Positions 52,466-63,628 are shown, numbered from the stretch's first letter. The stretch: DNA of 64,000 nucleotides from Villigracilis sp900696595 (GCA_030263615.1 SZPH01000002.1:1-64000); one strand, 5' to 3'. The notes: a model not told the origin generated them from the sequence alone. Made by a program: numbers and translations.

Positions 52466-53052
52466 ATATTTACAGTTTGATGTTTGCGGGCGTGGGCGGA
52501 CAGGGATCGTTGCTCATCGCCGAGTTGACTTCGCTTGCCGCCGTGCGCGCGGGATACGACACAAAGCAGACCGAAGTGCATGGCGTTTCGCAACGAGGCG
52601 GAAGCGTGGAGACGCACGTCCGCTTTGGCGACAAAGTCCATTCGCCCATCATCACGCCTGGCGAAGCGCAAGCGGTGATCGGCTTGGAAAAATTGGAGGC
52701 GCTTCGCTTCGCTCATTATCTGAATCCCGACTGCGGGACGATTCTCGTCAACGACCATGAGTTGATCCCAGGCTCGGTCGCCAACGCCGAGAAAGTTTAT
52801 CCGTACGAGACGATTGATTTTCTGCGCTCGAAAGGCATGAAAGTGATCGCCCTGCCCGCCTCGCAAACGGCGCGCGACCTGGGCGACGCGCGCATGGCGA
52901 ACGTCGTCATGCTCGGCGCGTTGTCCACGCTGTTGCCCATTGAGCGCGAGGTTTGGGACAAGACGCTTCACCTGCGCATCCCCGCGAAATACCTGCAAGG
53001 TAATTTGAAGGCGTTCGCGTCCGGGTGTGAAGCGATACAGAAAGTTGCGTAA
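52462..53052 (+). CDS. iorB: Indolepyruvate-type ferredoxin oxidoreductase beta subunit, copy 2
   Basis: 196 aa; FAGVGGQGSLLIAELTSLAA and TEVHGVSQRGGSVETHVRFG are the IorB marks. The 4-nt overlap with iorA ensures equal synthesis. Confidence 0.9.
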   Translation: MNIYSLMFAGVGGQGSLLIAELTSLAAVRAGYDTKQTEVHGVSQRGGSVETHVRFGDKVHSPIITPGEAQAVIGLEKLEALRFAHYLNPDCGTILVNDHELIPGSVANAEKVYPYETIDFLRSKGMKVIALPASQTARDLGDARMANVVMLGALSTLLPIEREVWDKTLHLRIPAKYLQGNLKAFASGCEAIQKVA

Positions 53053-53152
53053 AACAGAGTCCGCGACCCGAACCGTAGTCCAACGACTCCCGTCGTTGGA
53101 AGCGAAAGTCAGGAGACTTTTGACTCCGTTACCCGACCTGAAAGGAGAAAAC

Positions 53153-54457
53153 ATGTCCCCAAATCCAGATGAAGTACACGATTTGATCTACGACTGGAAT
53201 CTCGTCGAGGAGTCGCCGCGTCCGAAGAAGCGCGTCATGATCGTGGACGAGACCCTGCGCGACGGGCTGCAATCGCCGTCCATCATCCATCCCGAGATCG
53301 AGGATAAGGTCTACCTGCTCTACCTGATGCGCGACCTGGGCATAGACGCCGCGGACCTGGGTTTATGCGGCGCGGGCGAAAAATTCAAATACCACGTCAC
53401 CGTGCTGGCGCGGGAAATCGTCAACCAGAAGATGCCCATCCAGCCGCAGAGCGCGGCCCGTTCGATCGAGGCGGATATCGCCCCGATTGTGGATGCCTCC
53501 CAGCAGGCGGGCATTCCCATCGAAGCGTGCATCTTCCTCGGCACGAGTCCCATCCGCCAGTATGCCGAAGGCTGGGAACTGGATTTTCTGCTCAAGCAGG
53601 CGGAAGAGTCGGTGACGTTCGCGGTCAAACATGGCATCCCGGTCATGTTCGTCACCGAAGACACAATCCGCGCCAAACCGGAAACGTTGAAACAGGTGTA
53701 TTCCGTCGCCATTCGCGCGGGCGCGCATCGCATCTGCGTTTCGGACACGGTCGGGCATATCGCCCCCAACGGCACGCGCTCGCTGATCTCCTACCTGCGC
53801 AAGACGGTGGATGAGATCAACCCCGAAGTGGGCATAGACTGGCACGGACACAAAGACCGGGGATTGGACATCGCCAACACCCTAGCCGCCATCGAGGCGG
53901 GCGCGGATCGCGTCCACGCCTGCGGGCTGGGAATCGGCGAACGAAGCGGCAACACGCCGATGGAGCTGCTGCTCGTCAACCTCAACCTGCTCGGCTGGGC
54001 GAATCGCGACCTGAGCAAGATCCCCGAATACTGCAAGGTCATCTCGGAAAAATGCGGGGCGACCATTCCCTTCAATTATCCCGTCGTCGGGGCGGATGCG
54101 TTCCGCACGGCGACCGGCGTTCACGCGGCGGCAATCGCCAAAGCCGACAGAATGGACGATGCCTGGCTTGCCGAGCGCGTGTATTGCGGCGTCCCCGCCA
54201 GCATGGTCGGGCGCGAACATACCATCGAGATCGGTCCCATGGCGGGCGAACATAACGTCCGCTTCTTCCTGCGAAAGCACGGCATCGAGGAACATCCCGT
54301 TTACGTGGAAAAGATCCTCGCCGCGGCAAAGCGTTCCAACCGCCTGTTGAGCGAAGACGATGTCAGGCGCATGGTCAGGGTGCTGCATGAGCGGTTAAGC
54401 GCGGGAGGGCAGGTGGAGGACTCCGAGTTGGATGCGGCGGTCAAAGCTGCATCCTGA
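53153..54457 (+). CDS. Isopropylmalate/homocitrate-synthase-like acyltransferase or lyase (DRE-TIM family)
   Basis: 434 aa from the ATG at 53153 (AAAGGAG upstream). DRE-TIM metallolyase motifs: DETLRDGLQSP (D32 metal ligand), DWHGHKDRGL with H231 and H233, and CGLGIGERSGNTP. This family condenses acetyl-CoA with a 2-oxoacid, or splits HMG-CoA. No leuCDB neighbours are present, and the place after IorAB suggests a 2-oxoacid related to the aromatic pathway (an arylpyruvate, for instance). The reaction is not assignable from sequence. Confidence 0.82.
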   Translation: MSPNPDEVHDLIYDWNLVEESPRPKKRVMIVDETLRDGLQSPSIIHPEIEDKVYLLYLMRDLGIDAADLGLCGAGEKFKYHVTVLAREIVNQKMPIQPQSAARSIEADIAPIVDASQQAGIPIEACIFLGTSPIRQYAEGWELDFLLKQAEESVTFAVKHGIPVMFVTEDTIRAKPETLKQVYSVAIRAGAHRICVSDTVGHIAPNGTRSLISYLRKTVDEINPEVGIDWHGHKDRGLDIANTLAAIEAGADRVHACGLGIGERSGNTPMELLLVNLNLLGWANRDLSKIPEYCKVISEKCGATIPFNYPVVGADAFRTATGVHAAAIAKADRMDDAWLAERVYCGVPASMVGREHTIEIGPMAGEHNVRFFLRKHGIEEHPVYVEKILAAAKRSNRLLSEDDVRRMVRVLHERLSAGGQVEDSELDAAVKAAS

Positions 54458-54492
54458 CCCGGGCATGGAGTCTGAGCGGGAAGGAGGTGGTT

Positions 54493-54570
54493 TTGGAAGG
54501 AACACAGGGCAGGCCTGACACGCGGGAAGCCGCGCGTCAGTTAGTCGTGAAAGTTTGTATTCGCAAATGA
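54493..54570 (+). CDS. Possible 25-aa upstream ORF with perfect SD
   Basis: AAGGAGGT (54481-54488) lies 4 nt before a TTG that opens a 25-codon frame ending 10 nt before the ATG of the next gene, within its SD area. A hairpin ctgac-cgcgg-gaag-ccgcg-gtcag (54515-54540) lies in it. It may be a leader for the binding-protein gene; no homology recognised. Confidence 0.25.
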   Translation: MEGTQGRPDTREAARQLVVKVCIRK

Positions 54571-54580
54571 GGAGAACACG

Positions 54581-55885
54581 ATGAACAAGAACCGTTTGTT
54601 TGTGACGTTCTGCGGGGTGGTGTTAGTCGCCTTACTGTTGGCTGCCTGCCAGCCTGCGGCAACCGAAGCGCCCACTGCGGCTCCGACCGAAGCGCCGACC
54701 GAAGCCCCGACCGAAGCCCCAACCGCAGCCCCGACCGAGGCGCCCGTCGGCGAAACCTATAAGATCGGGTTTGCGCCCGCCATCACCGGGCCCGGCGCAA
54801 GCCTCGGCGACCCGGAACATCAGACCGGTAAAATGCTCGCCGAGAAGCTGATGACCGAAGGCGTCGTCGGACCCGACGGCGTGATGCATCCGGTCGAGAT
54901 CATCATCTACGACACCGAGACCAACCCCGATGCGGCGGTCAGCGTGGTGCGCAAGATGATCGAAGAGGACAAGGTCCAGGTCGTCGTCGCCGGAACAACA
55001 TCCGGCGTGAGCATGGCGATCGTCCCCATCGCCACCGAAGCCGGGGTTGCGTATATTTCGATGGCTTCCGCGGGCGCGATCGTGAATGACCCGGAGACGG
55101 GCGCAGTCCGCGAATGGGTCTTCAAGACCGCGCAGGATAACTATGCCTCCGCCAAATGGCAGGCGGACTACATCACCGCCATGGGCTGGACTTCGGTCTG
55201 TCATATCTACCAGAACTCCGGTTACGGCAACGACACCTTCAAGCAAGCCACCACAGCCTTCGGCGAAGCGGGTATCACCATCGCCTATTCCGCCGCCTTC
55301 GAGAGCGCCGCCACCGAATTCCCCGAACTGGCGGAAGTCGGCACCAGCGGATGCCAGGCGGTCGTCGTGGGAGCGATTCCGCCCGCCTCCTCCACCGTCT
55401 CGGTCGCCATTCGCGAACAGTATCCCGACATCCCCATCATTCACGGTCACGGAACCTGCAACCAGGATCACATTGACCTGATGGGCAGCGACGTCGCGGA
55501 AGGCATGGTCAGCCCGTGCGGCAAGGTTATGGTCGCCGACACCCTGCCCGACGACGATCCGCAGAAAGAGATCGTCACTCAGTATGCGGCGGACTACACC
55601 GCCTTCACCGGCAAACCCGTCAACACCTTCGGCGGGCACGGCTGGGATGCCCTCATGCTGGCGGTCAACGCGCTTGCCACCCTGCCCGATGGACAGGACC
55701 TGGCGACCCAGCGCGCCGGAGTGCGCGACGCGATCGAAAACGGCGTCACCGGATGGCCCGGCATCAGCGGCGTGTACAACCTCTCGGCGGAGGATCACTT
55801 CAGCCTCGATTATTTGAGCCTCGTCTTTGTCAAGGTGGTGGACGGCAAGTGGGTCTATTACCCCCAGGAAGAATGGGCGAAATAA
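54581..55885 (+). CDS. Branched-chain amino acid/aromatic acid ABC transporter binding lipoprotein
   Basis: 434-aa exported lipoprotein: lipobox LLAAC with C23, then a repeat linker of APTEAPTE units coded by 12-bp tandem repeats (about 54665-54745). The mature part starts YKIGFAPAITGPGASLGDPEHQ, typical of Leu/Ile/Val-binding (PBP type I) proteins. Some members of this class bind aromatic acids. Permease, ATPase, IorAB and phenylacetate-CoA ligase genes follow, so an aromatic acid or aromatic amino acid is the likely ligand. SD GAGGAG is 7 nt before ATG. Confidence 0.88.
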   Translation: MNKNRLFVTFCGVVLVALLLAACQPAATEAPTAAPTEAPTEAPTEAPTAAPTEAPVGETYKIGFAPAITGPGASLGDPEHQTGKMLAEKLMTEGVVGPDGVMHPVEIIIYDTETNPDAAVSVVRKMIEEDKVQVVVAGTTSGVSMAIVPIATEAGVAYISMASAGAIVNDPETGAVREWVFKTAQDNYASAKWQADYITAMGWTSVCHIYQNSGYGNDTFKQATTAFGEAGITIAYSAAFESAATEFPELAEVGTSGCQAVVVGAIPPASSTVSVAIREQYPDIPIIHGHGTCNQDHIDLMGSDVAEGMVSPCGKVMVADTLPDDDPQKEIVTQYAADYTAFTGKPVNTFGGHGWDALMLAVNALATLPDGQDLATQRAGVRDAIENGVTGWPGISGVYNLSAEDHFSLDYLSLVFVKVVDGKWVYYPQEEWAK

Positions 55886-55959
55886 CCGACCGATGGGCAA
55901 TTATGGAAGGGGACGGGGCAACCCGCCCCCTTCCAACAGAGACGCATCAGGAGCCGACG

Positions 55960-56991
55960 ATGAAATTATCCGCCACGGAAAACCGCTGGAAGTCCCTGCG
56001 CATGCCTGCCATTGCGCTGGCGCTGATCGCGGTCATCCTGTACCTGGGGGCGCAGAAAAATTTCGGGCCCGTCCAATATGCGCAATTTATCGCGGACGGG
56101 CTGCGCGGCGGCGCGATCTACGCGATGATCGCCATGGGTTTCGTGATCGTCTATAACGTCACGGGTGTGATCAACTTCGCCCAGGGCGCCTTCGTCATGC
56201 TGGGCGCCATGCTGGCGGTCACGTTCCACGAGATGGAGATGCCGTTTTCCCCCGCCCTGCGCCTGATCGTCAGCGTCATACTTTCCATCGCCGCGACAAC
56301 CCTGATCGGGGTGTTGGTCGAGCGCCTGACCATTCACCCGGCAAGGTTCTCCAGCCCGCTGACTTTAATCATCATCACCGTCGGGGTATTCATCACCATC
56401 CAGGGGCTTGCCTTGCTGGTCTGGGGGCCCGACGCGCATATTTTCCCGTCTTTCACCACGCTCGAAATGGCGGACAAGGTCTTTCGCGTGAACGGGGTTG
56501 TGATCAAGGCTCAGGGGTTTTGGATCTGGGGGATTACCGCAATCGTTCTTATCTGGCTGGCATTTTTCTTTGAGAAGACCCTGTTGGGCAAAGCCATGCG
56601 CGCCTGCGCCGTCAACCAGCGCGCCGCGCGCCTGGTCGGCATCCGCTTCGACCGCATGTCCCTGCTGGCGTTCGCCATGGCGTCCGCGCTGGGGGCGATC
56701 AGCGGCATCATCATCGCGCCGCTTCTGCGCCCATCCTTCGACATCGGGCTGAACCTCGGCTTGAAAGGCTTCGTCGCGGCAATCATCGGCGGACTGGTCA
56801 ACCCGGTCGGCGCGGTGCTGGGCGGTTTGATGCTCGGCTTGCTGGAAAACATTTCGGCGGGCGTCACCAAGGCCGGGATGCGGGACATCTACGCCTACAG
56901 CCTGCTCATTCTGACGCTTCTCTTCCGCCCGCAAGGATTGTTGGGCGCGAAGAAAACCGCCGTGGAAACGGGAGGGGAAAGCCGCGCATGA
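55960..56991 (+). CDS. livH: LivH-type ABC transporter permease
   Basis: 343 aa from the ATG at 55960 (AGGAG 6 nt upstream). FIADGLRGGAIYAMIAMGFVIVYNVTGVINFAQGAFVMLGA near residues 44-84 is the LivH hallmark, with GKAMRACAVNQRAARLVGI as the ATPase-contact loop. About eight hydrophobic segments. Overlaps livM by 4 nt. Confidence 0.92.
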   Translation: MKLSATENRWKSLRMPAIALALIAVILYLGAQKNFGPVQYAQFIADGLRGGAIYAMIAMGFVIVYNVTGVINFAQGAFVMLGAMLAVTFHEMEMPFSPALRLIVSVILSIAATTLIGVLVERLTIHPARFSSPLTLIIITVGVFITIQGLALLVWGPDAHIFPSFTTLEMADKVFRVNGVVIKAQGFWIWGITAIVLIWLAFFFEKTLLGKAMRACAVNQRAARLVGIRFDRMSLLAFAMASALGAISGIIIAPLLRPSFDIGLNLGLKGFVAAIIGGLVNPVGAVLGGLMLGLLENISAGVTKAGMRDIYAYSLLILTLLFRPQGLLGAKKTAVETGGESRA

Positions 56992-58109
56992 AAAATCTTT
57001 CGCGCCTTTTCGCCAACACCAACGCGGCCGGCTGGCTGGCGCTGACCGCCATCGTCCTGTTGATGGGATGGATCGAGATCGCCGCGCCATCCGGGTTCGA
57101 TTTCGCCGATTTGAGCGGCGGCGTGATCACGATGGATACCATGGTGCGCATCGCCATCCTGACCGTTGTGCTGGTCGGACTCAACCTGGTGATGGGCTAC
57201 GCCGGTCAGGTGTCGCTCGGTCACGCCGCGTTCTACGGCATCGGCGCGTACGTCTCCGCGATCTTTACGGCGCGGGGACACTCCCTGTTCGGCGTGTCGC
57301 AATCGGTAATGGCATCGTGGCAATGGCCCTGGTTCGTCATGTTCGCGGGCATGGCCTTCTCGACGACGCTGGCGTACGTCATCGGCAAGCCGATCCTGCG
57401 CCTGCGCGGGCATTACCTCGCCATGGCGACGCTGGGACTCGGCATCATGGTCTATATCCTTTTCCGCGAGAACATGGGCGTGCAGGGCGATCATATCACC
57501 GGCTCGTACGACGGCGTTTCGGGCATTCCGCGCCTGCGGGTCGGCGAATTTGAGATTTGGCCCATTTCGCGCTATTACTTTTTCGCGTGGCTGGTCGCGC
57601 TGGGCGTGATGGCGCTGGGCATGAACCTGATCAACTCGCGCACGGGACGCGCCCTGCGCGCCGTGCATGGCAGTGAGGTGGCGGCGCAAGCCATGGGCGT
57701 GGATGTGGCGGCATACAAGGCGCGCGTCTTTGCCCTCGGCGCGGCGCTGGCAAGTTTGGGCGGGAGCATGTACGCGCATTTTCAGGCGGCGGTCTCGCCT
57801 TCGCCGTTCAGTTTCGGCGGTTCGCTCGAACTGGTGGTCATGTCCTCCGTCGGCGGGCTGGCGAGCATTTGGGGCGCGCCTTTTGGCGTGACCATCATCC
57901 TCTTCCTGAAGGAGTTCCTGCGCAGCCGCCTGCGAGTCCTGCTCAGCGGGGCGAGCGGCGAACATGAGATCATCTTCTACGGACTGTTGCTGATCGTGAT
58001 CATGATCTTCCTGCCGGAGGGGATCGTTATCGGGGCGATGAAGCGTTGGAAGGCGTGGCAGGCTCGGGGGCGGAAAGAGACGGCGCTTTCAGAGGGAGGC
58101 AAAGCATGA
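56988..58109 (+). CDS. livM: LivM-type ABC transporter permease
   Basis: 373 aa with LVGLNLVMGYAGQVSLGHAAFYGIGAYVSAI near residues 59-89 and INSRTGRALRAVHGSEVAAQAMGV as the coupling region, both LivM marks. Forms the channel with LivH. Its stop is inside the next start. Confidence 0.92.
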   Translation: MKNLSRLFANTNAAGWLALTAIVLLMGWIEIAAPSGFDFADLSGGVITMDTMVRIAILTVVLVGLNLVMGYAGQVSLGHAAFYGIGAYVSAIFTARGHSLFGVSQSVMASWQWPWFVMFAGMAFSTTLAYVIGKPILRLRGHYLAMATLGLGIMVYILFRENMGVQGDHITGSYDGVSGIPRLRVGEFEIWPISRYYFFAWLVALGVMALGMNLINSRTGRALRAVHGSEVAAQAMGVDVAAYKARVFALGAALASLGGSMYAHFQAAVSPSPFSFGGSLELVVMSSVGGLASIWGAPFGVTIILFLKEFLRSRLRVLLSGASGEHEIIFYGLLLIVIMIFLPEGIVIGAMKRWKAWQARGRKETALSEGGKA

Positions 58110-58889
58110 CCGGAGATCAATCCCCCATGCTTTCGGTGTGCGGCGTCTACAAGGAGTTCGGCGGTTTGATGGCGGTCAATGGCGTTTCGTTCAACATCCC
58201 GGCCGGCAAGGTTACGGCGTTGATTGGGCCAAACGGCGCGGGCAAGACCACGCTCTTCAATCTTGTCACCGGGCATCATTCCGTCACGCGCGGCGAGATT
58301 CGTTTCGGCGGCGGGCGCATTGACGGGCTTGCGCCGCATGAGATCGCGGCGAAGGGAATTGTGCGGACGTTTCAAAACCTGCAGATCTTCGGCAACATGA
58401 CCGCGCTCGAAAACGTGATGGTCGGTCTGCATTTGCAGGGCAGGAGCGGGATGCTGGCCGCTTCGCTGAGGTTGAAGTCCGCGCGGATGGAGGAGGAGGA
58501 GTTTCACGCCAAAGCCCGCGACTACCTCGAACGGGTGAACCTGCTCTCGCGCGCGGATGAGGACGCGGGCAGTCTCCCTTATGGAGAGCAACGGCGGCTG
58601 GAGATCGCGCGCGCGCTGGCGGCTAAACCTCGCCTGCTTTTATTGGACGAACCCGCCGCCGGGTTGAGCCACCCCGAAACCATCGCCCTCGACGATTTGA
58701 TCTGCAAACTGCGCGACGACGGCTTGACCATTCTATTGGTCGAACACGATATGGATCTGGTGATGGGCGTCGCCGACAAGGTGGTCGTTTTGCAATACGG
58801 CACGAAGATCGCAGAGGGAACCCCGGCGGAAGTGCAGGCGGATGCGAACGTCATCCAGGCTTATCTAGGAAGCGACTGGCAGGCAGGCG

Positions 58890-58897
<8 letters not shown>
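58106..58897 (+). CDS. livG: LivG-type ABC transporter ATPase
   Basis: 263 aa; Walker A GPNGAGKTT, signature LPYGEQRRLEIARAL (LSGGQ variant), Walker B LLLLDEPAAGLSHPE, and H-loop VEHDMD. Works with LivF to power import. Overlaps livF by 8 nt. Confidence 0.93.
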
Positions 58898-59638
<741 letters not shown>

Positions 59639-59642
<4 letters not shown>

Positions 59643-61411
59643 AAACTTTAATGAGCGGTAACGAAGCCATCGCGCGCGGCGCGTGGGAAGCCGGGACGAA
59701 GGTCGCGGCGGCGTATCCCGGCACGCCCAGCACGGAGATTCTCCAGAACGTCGCGCTCTACAAGGATATTTATTCCGAGTGGTCGGCGAACGAAAAAGTC
59801 GCGCTCGATCTCGCCATTGGCGCGGCGTACGCCGGACAGCGCGCCATGGCGGCGATGAAACACGTCGGTTTGAACGTCGCCTCGGAGTCGCTGTTCTATT
59901 CGTCGTACACCGGCTTGAACGCAGGGCTGGTCATCATCAGCGCCGACGACCCGGGGATGCATTCCTCGCAGAACGAGCAGGACAACCGTCACTTTGCGCG
60001 TTTCGCCAAGGTGCCGATGCTCGAACCGACCGACAGCCAGGAGGCGAAGGATTATGTCCGACTGGCGTTCGACCTGAGCGAGCAGTTCGACACCCCCGTA
60101 CTGATACGCACGACCACCCGCACGTCGCACGCCAAGTCCGCGGTGGAATTGACGGACAGGGCGGGCGTGGAAAAACGTCCCTACGTCAAGAACCCGTCGA
60201 AGTACGCCATGATTCCCGGCTTCGCCAAGATGCGACATCCCGTCGTGGAAGAGCGCATGAAGAAGTTGAAGCAATGGGCGGAGGAGTCCGACGTCAATTC
60301 CATCGAACCGGGCGACCACTCGATTGGGATCATCGCCTGCGGCGCGGCATATCAATACGCGCGCGAAGTCTTCCCGACCGCCTCCTTCCTGAAGTTGGGG
60401 ATGGTCTGGCCCCTGCCCGAAGGCAAAATCCGCGAGTTCGCCTCGCAGGTGGAGAAGGTGTACGTGGTGGAAGAGCTCGACCCCTTTATAGAAGAGAACG
60501 TGCGGCAGTTGGGGATTGCGGTGGAAGGCAAGAGCATCTTCCCCATCCTGGACGAACTTTCGCCGGAGCGCGTGCGCCAGTCCGCGGTGAAGGCGGGCTT
60601 GTTGCCCGCGGAGGCGAACGGCGGCGCGCTCGACGTCGGCCCGCTGGCGAAACGTCCGCCGGTCTTGTGCGCGGGTTGCGGGCATCGCGATGTATTTTGG
60701 ATCCTGCGCAAGATGAAGGTCACGGTCAACTCGGACATCGGCTGTTACGCGCTGGGAGTCATGCCCCCGCTCGACGCGACCGACACCATCGGCTGTATGG
60801 GCGCGAGCATCGGCGTGGCGATGGGCATGAGGATCGCCGGGCTGGAAACTTCCAACGTGGCGGTGCTGGGAGACAGCACGTTCTTCCACGCAGGCCTGCC
60901 CGCCCTGGCGGATGCGGTCTATAACCAGACTCCCGTCGTGACCATCGTGGTGGACAACCGCACGACCGGCATGACCGGGCATCAGGGCAACCCCGGCTCC
61001 GGCAGGACCCTGCACGGCAAAGGCAAGGATATTGACATCGCCGCCGTCGCGCGCGGCATGGGAGTCAACCACGTCGTTTCGGTGGATGCGCGCGATCTCA
61101 AGGATGTCGAAAAGATCATCCGCGAGGCGGTGAAACTCAACGAACCGTCGGTCATCGTCATTCACTCGATCTGCGTGTTCGAGGAACACCACAACCGCGA
61201 AGAGTACACCATCATCGCCGAGGACTGCAACGGCTGTACGCTGTGCTTCCGTATCGGCTGCCCGGCCATCTCCAAAAGCGAGGAACTGGACGCGAAGAGC
61301 CAACGCCCCAAAGCGTGGATCGAACCGTCGTTGTGCGTCGGATGCGGCTTGTGCTTCGATGTGTGCGCCCATCAAGCCATCGAACCCGGCAGGGAAAAGG
61401 TCCCGGCATAG
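59639..61411 (+). CDS. iorA: Indolepyruvate-type ferredoxin oxidoreductase alpha subunit, copy 3
   Basis: 590 aa: LMSGNEAIARGAWEAG, AYPGTPSTE, then CAGCGHRDVF, NSDIGCYALG and GDSTFFHAGLPALADAV for TPP, and a two-cluster ferredoxin tail (CNGCTLCFRIGCP, CVGCGLCFDVC). Translation is coupled to livF. It may process an imported aromatic 2-oxoacid or the transamination product of an imported amino acid. Separated from its iorB by a repeat cluster. Confidence 0.9.
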
Positions 61412-61439
61412 GAGAGTTTTTTCTACGGAAAAAACATGG

Positions 61440-61530
61440 CGTGGCTGTGCCGCAAACTTCAGTTTGCAGCCGCGCAGGCGCAAACTGAAGTTTGCGGCAC
61501 AGCAAAACGCAAACTGAAGTTTGCAGTACT
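61440..61530. repeat. Triple palindrome cluster between iorA and iorB copy 3
   Basis: Three units of the gcaaacttcagtttgc type: about 61449-61469, 61480-61500 and 61506-61527. The first two are in opposite orientation and form a larger outer hairpin with ends gtgccgcaaac / gtttgcggcac. Confidence 0.75.
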
Positions 61531-61544
61531 ATGGAGAGATTGAT

Positions 61545-62147
61545 ATGGAAACAACCACAACCAACTTCCTGCTTGCCGGGGTCGGCGGACAGGGCACCCT
61601 GCTGGCGAGCGACATCGTGGCTGAGGTCGGCTTGCATACGGGGTTGGACGTAAAGAAATCCGAAGTTCACGGCATGTCGCAGCGCGGCGGAGCCGTCACC
61701 AGCCATGTGCGCTGGGGGACGCGCGTCGCCTCTCCCCTGTGCGAGATGGGCAAGGTGGACTTCTTCATCGCGCAGGAAATGCTCGAAGCCCTGCGCTGGC
61801 TGGCGTATTTGAAACCCGGCGGGACGATTGTATTGAACAAACAACGATGGGTTCCAATCTCCACCACCTACGGACAGGACATCTACCCCGCGGAGGAACA
61901 CGTCATGGCGACGGTCAGCGGGCGCGCGGGCAAAGTGCTGGCGCTGGACGCCATCGCCATTTCCGAAGAACTCGGCAACCGCCGCGCCGCGAACAGCGTC
62001 CTGCTGGGCGCTTTATCCACTCATTTGGATACAGCCGTCGAAGAGTGGCTGGCTGTGATCGAGAAGAACGTCCCGCAAAAGCACAAGGAAGTCAACCGCC
62101 AGTGTTTCCTCGCCGGGCGCGAGGGTGATTGGTCGTATAAGAAATAG
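61545..62147 (+). CDS. iorB: Indolepyruvate-type ferredoxin oxidoreductase beta subunit, copy 3
   Basis: 200 aa from the ATG at 61545 (GGAGAG upstream). LAGVGGQGTLLASDIVAEVG and SEVHGMSQRGGAVTSHVRWG mark IorB. Pairs with the preceding iorA. Confidence 0.9.
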   Translation: METTTTNFLLAGVGGQGTLLASDIVAEVGLHTGLDVKKSEVHGMSQRGGAVTSHVRWGTRVASPLCEMGKVDFFIAQEMLEALRWLAYLKPGGTIVLNKQRWVPISTTYGQDIYPAEEHVMATVSGRAGKVLALDAIAISEELGNRRAANSVLLGALSTHLDTAVEEWLAVIEKNVPQKHKEVNRQCFLAGREGDWSYKK

Positions 62148-62183
62148 GTTCTTTGGGATTAAGTGGGTTGAAAACCTGTCTTA

Positions 62184-62250
62184 CCACAGAGGACACGGAG
62201 ATTAAAAAAAAGATTTTCTCTGTGAACTCCGCGATCTCTGTGGTGAAAAA
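62184..62250. repeat. Divergent inner-MITE palindrome
   Basis: taccacagaggacacggagat against aactccgcgatctctgtggt; a diverged relative of the element at 47934. About 60 nt before the ligase gene. Confidence 0.6.
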
Positions 62251-62311
62251 TGGACGATCCCGCCAAATGCCAAAGAGCCAAAAAATAAAGCCTCACGAAG
62301 GAGAGTGAACC

Positions 62312-63628
62312 ATGCCAATCTGGAATCCGCAAGCCGAAACGATGTCGCGCGACGAGATGAGCCAGTTGCAGTTGCAGCGTCTGCGCCAGATCGCCGAGTA
62401 CGTCCAGCGCGTGCCTTTCTATAAGAAAGCGTTCGCGGAGAAGGGCGTCAACCCGGCGGACATCAAAAGCCTCGAAGACCTGTCGAAACTGCCGTTCACC
62501 ACCAAACAGGACCTGCGCGACCAGTACCCCTTCGGACTCTTCGCCACATCCACCGATGAGGTTGTGCGCATTCACGCCTCCAGCGGCACGACCGGCAAGC
62601 CCACCGTCGGCGCGTACACCCGCAACGACATCAAACTGTGGGCGGAGGTCATGGCGCGCACCGTCTCTGCCGCCAGCGTCACCGCCAGGGATGTCGCGCA
62701 CAACGCCTACGGCTACGGGTTGTTCACCGGCGGGCTTGGCTTCCATTTGGGATTCGAAACCGTCGGCGCGACGACCACTCCCATGTCCGGCGGGTTGACC
62801 CAGCGCCAGTTGATGCTGATGGAAGACTTCGGCGCGACCGTCCTCGGATGCACGCCTTCATATTCCATCGCCATGGCGGAAGAAGCCGAAAACTCCGGCA
62901 TTGACTTCAAAAAGCGTATGAAACTGCGCGTGGGCATCTTCGGCGCCGAACCGTGGACCGAGGAAATGCGCCGCGAGATCGAAAGCCGTCTCGGCATCGA
63001 AGCCTTCGACATCTACGGCTTGACCGAAATCATCGGGCCCGGAGTCTCCGTCGAGTGCGAGAGTCACACCGGCTTGCACATCAACGAAGACTACTTCCTG
63101 CCCGAAGTGATAGACCCCGACACAGGCGAAACCCTCGCCTACGGGCAGGAAGGCGAACTGGTCTTCACCACCCTCACCAAGGAAGCCCAGCCCGTCATCC
63201 GCTACCGCACGCGCGACCGCACCATCCTGCACGGCGACAAATGCGCCTGCGGCCGCACCCTCGTCCGCATGGAAAAAGTGCGCGGACGCACCGACGACAT
63301 GCTCATCATCCGCGGCGTCAACGTCTTCCCCTCGCTCATCGAAAGCGCCCTGCTCAACGTCGAAGGGCTGGAGCCGTATTACCAGATCTTCGTGGACCGC
63401 CCGAAAGACCAGCTCGACAAACTGGAAATCCAGGTCGAAGCCAACAGAAAATACTTCGAACCGGTGGACATGGACAAACTGGAAGCCCTGCAAAAACGCG
63501 CCGAACACATGCTGTTGGACACGCTCGGCGTCAGTGCCGAAGTCAAACTGATGGGGCCCGGCTCCATCGAACGCTCCATCGGCAAGGCTGTGCGCGTCGT
63601 GGACAAGCGCAACCTGTACAAGCAATAA
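62312..63628 (+). CDS. paaK: Phenylacetate-CoA ligase
   Basis: 438 aa, the usual PaaK length. ATP-binding HASSGTTGKPTVGAYTRND (90-105), YGLTEIIGPGVSVECESHTGLHINEDYF, and TRDRTILHGDKCACGRTLVRMEKVRGRTDDM, then the C-terminal lid. It forms an aryl-acetyl-CoA from the free acid, CoA and ATP. After a transporter and IorAB this suggests uptake and activation of phenylacetate or indoleacetate-like acids. SD AAGGAGAG is 7 nt before ATG. Confidence 0.9.
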   Translation: MPIWNPQAETMSRDEMSQLQLQRLRQIAEYVQRVPFYKKAFAEKGVNPADIKSLEDLSKLPFTTKQDLRDQYPFGLFATSTDEVVRIHASSGTTGKPTVGAYTRNDIKLWAEVMARTVSAASVTARDVAHNAYGYGLFTGGLGFHLGFETVGATTTPMSGGLTQRQLMLMEDFGATVLGCTPSYSIAMAEEAENSGIDFKKRMKLRVGIFGAEPWTEEMRREIESRLGIEAFDIYGLTEIIGPGVSVECESHTGLHINEDYFLPEVIDPDTGETLAYGQEGELVFTTLTKEAQPVIRYRTRDRTILHGDKCACGRTLVRMEKVRGRTDDMLIIRGVNVFPSLIESALLNVEGLEPYYQIFVDRPKDQLDKLEIQVEANRKYFEPVDMDKLEALQKRAEHMLLDTLGVSAEVKLMGPGSIERSIGKAVRVVDKRNLYKQ

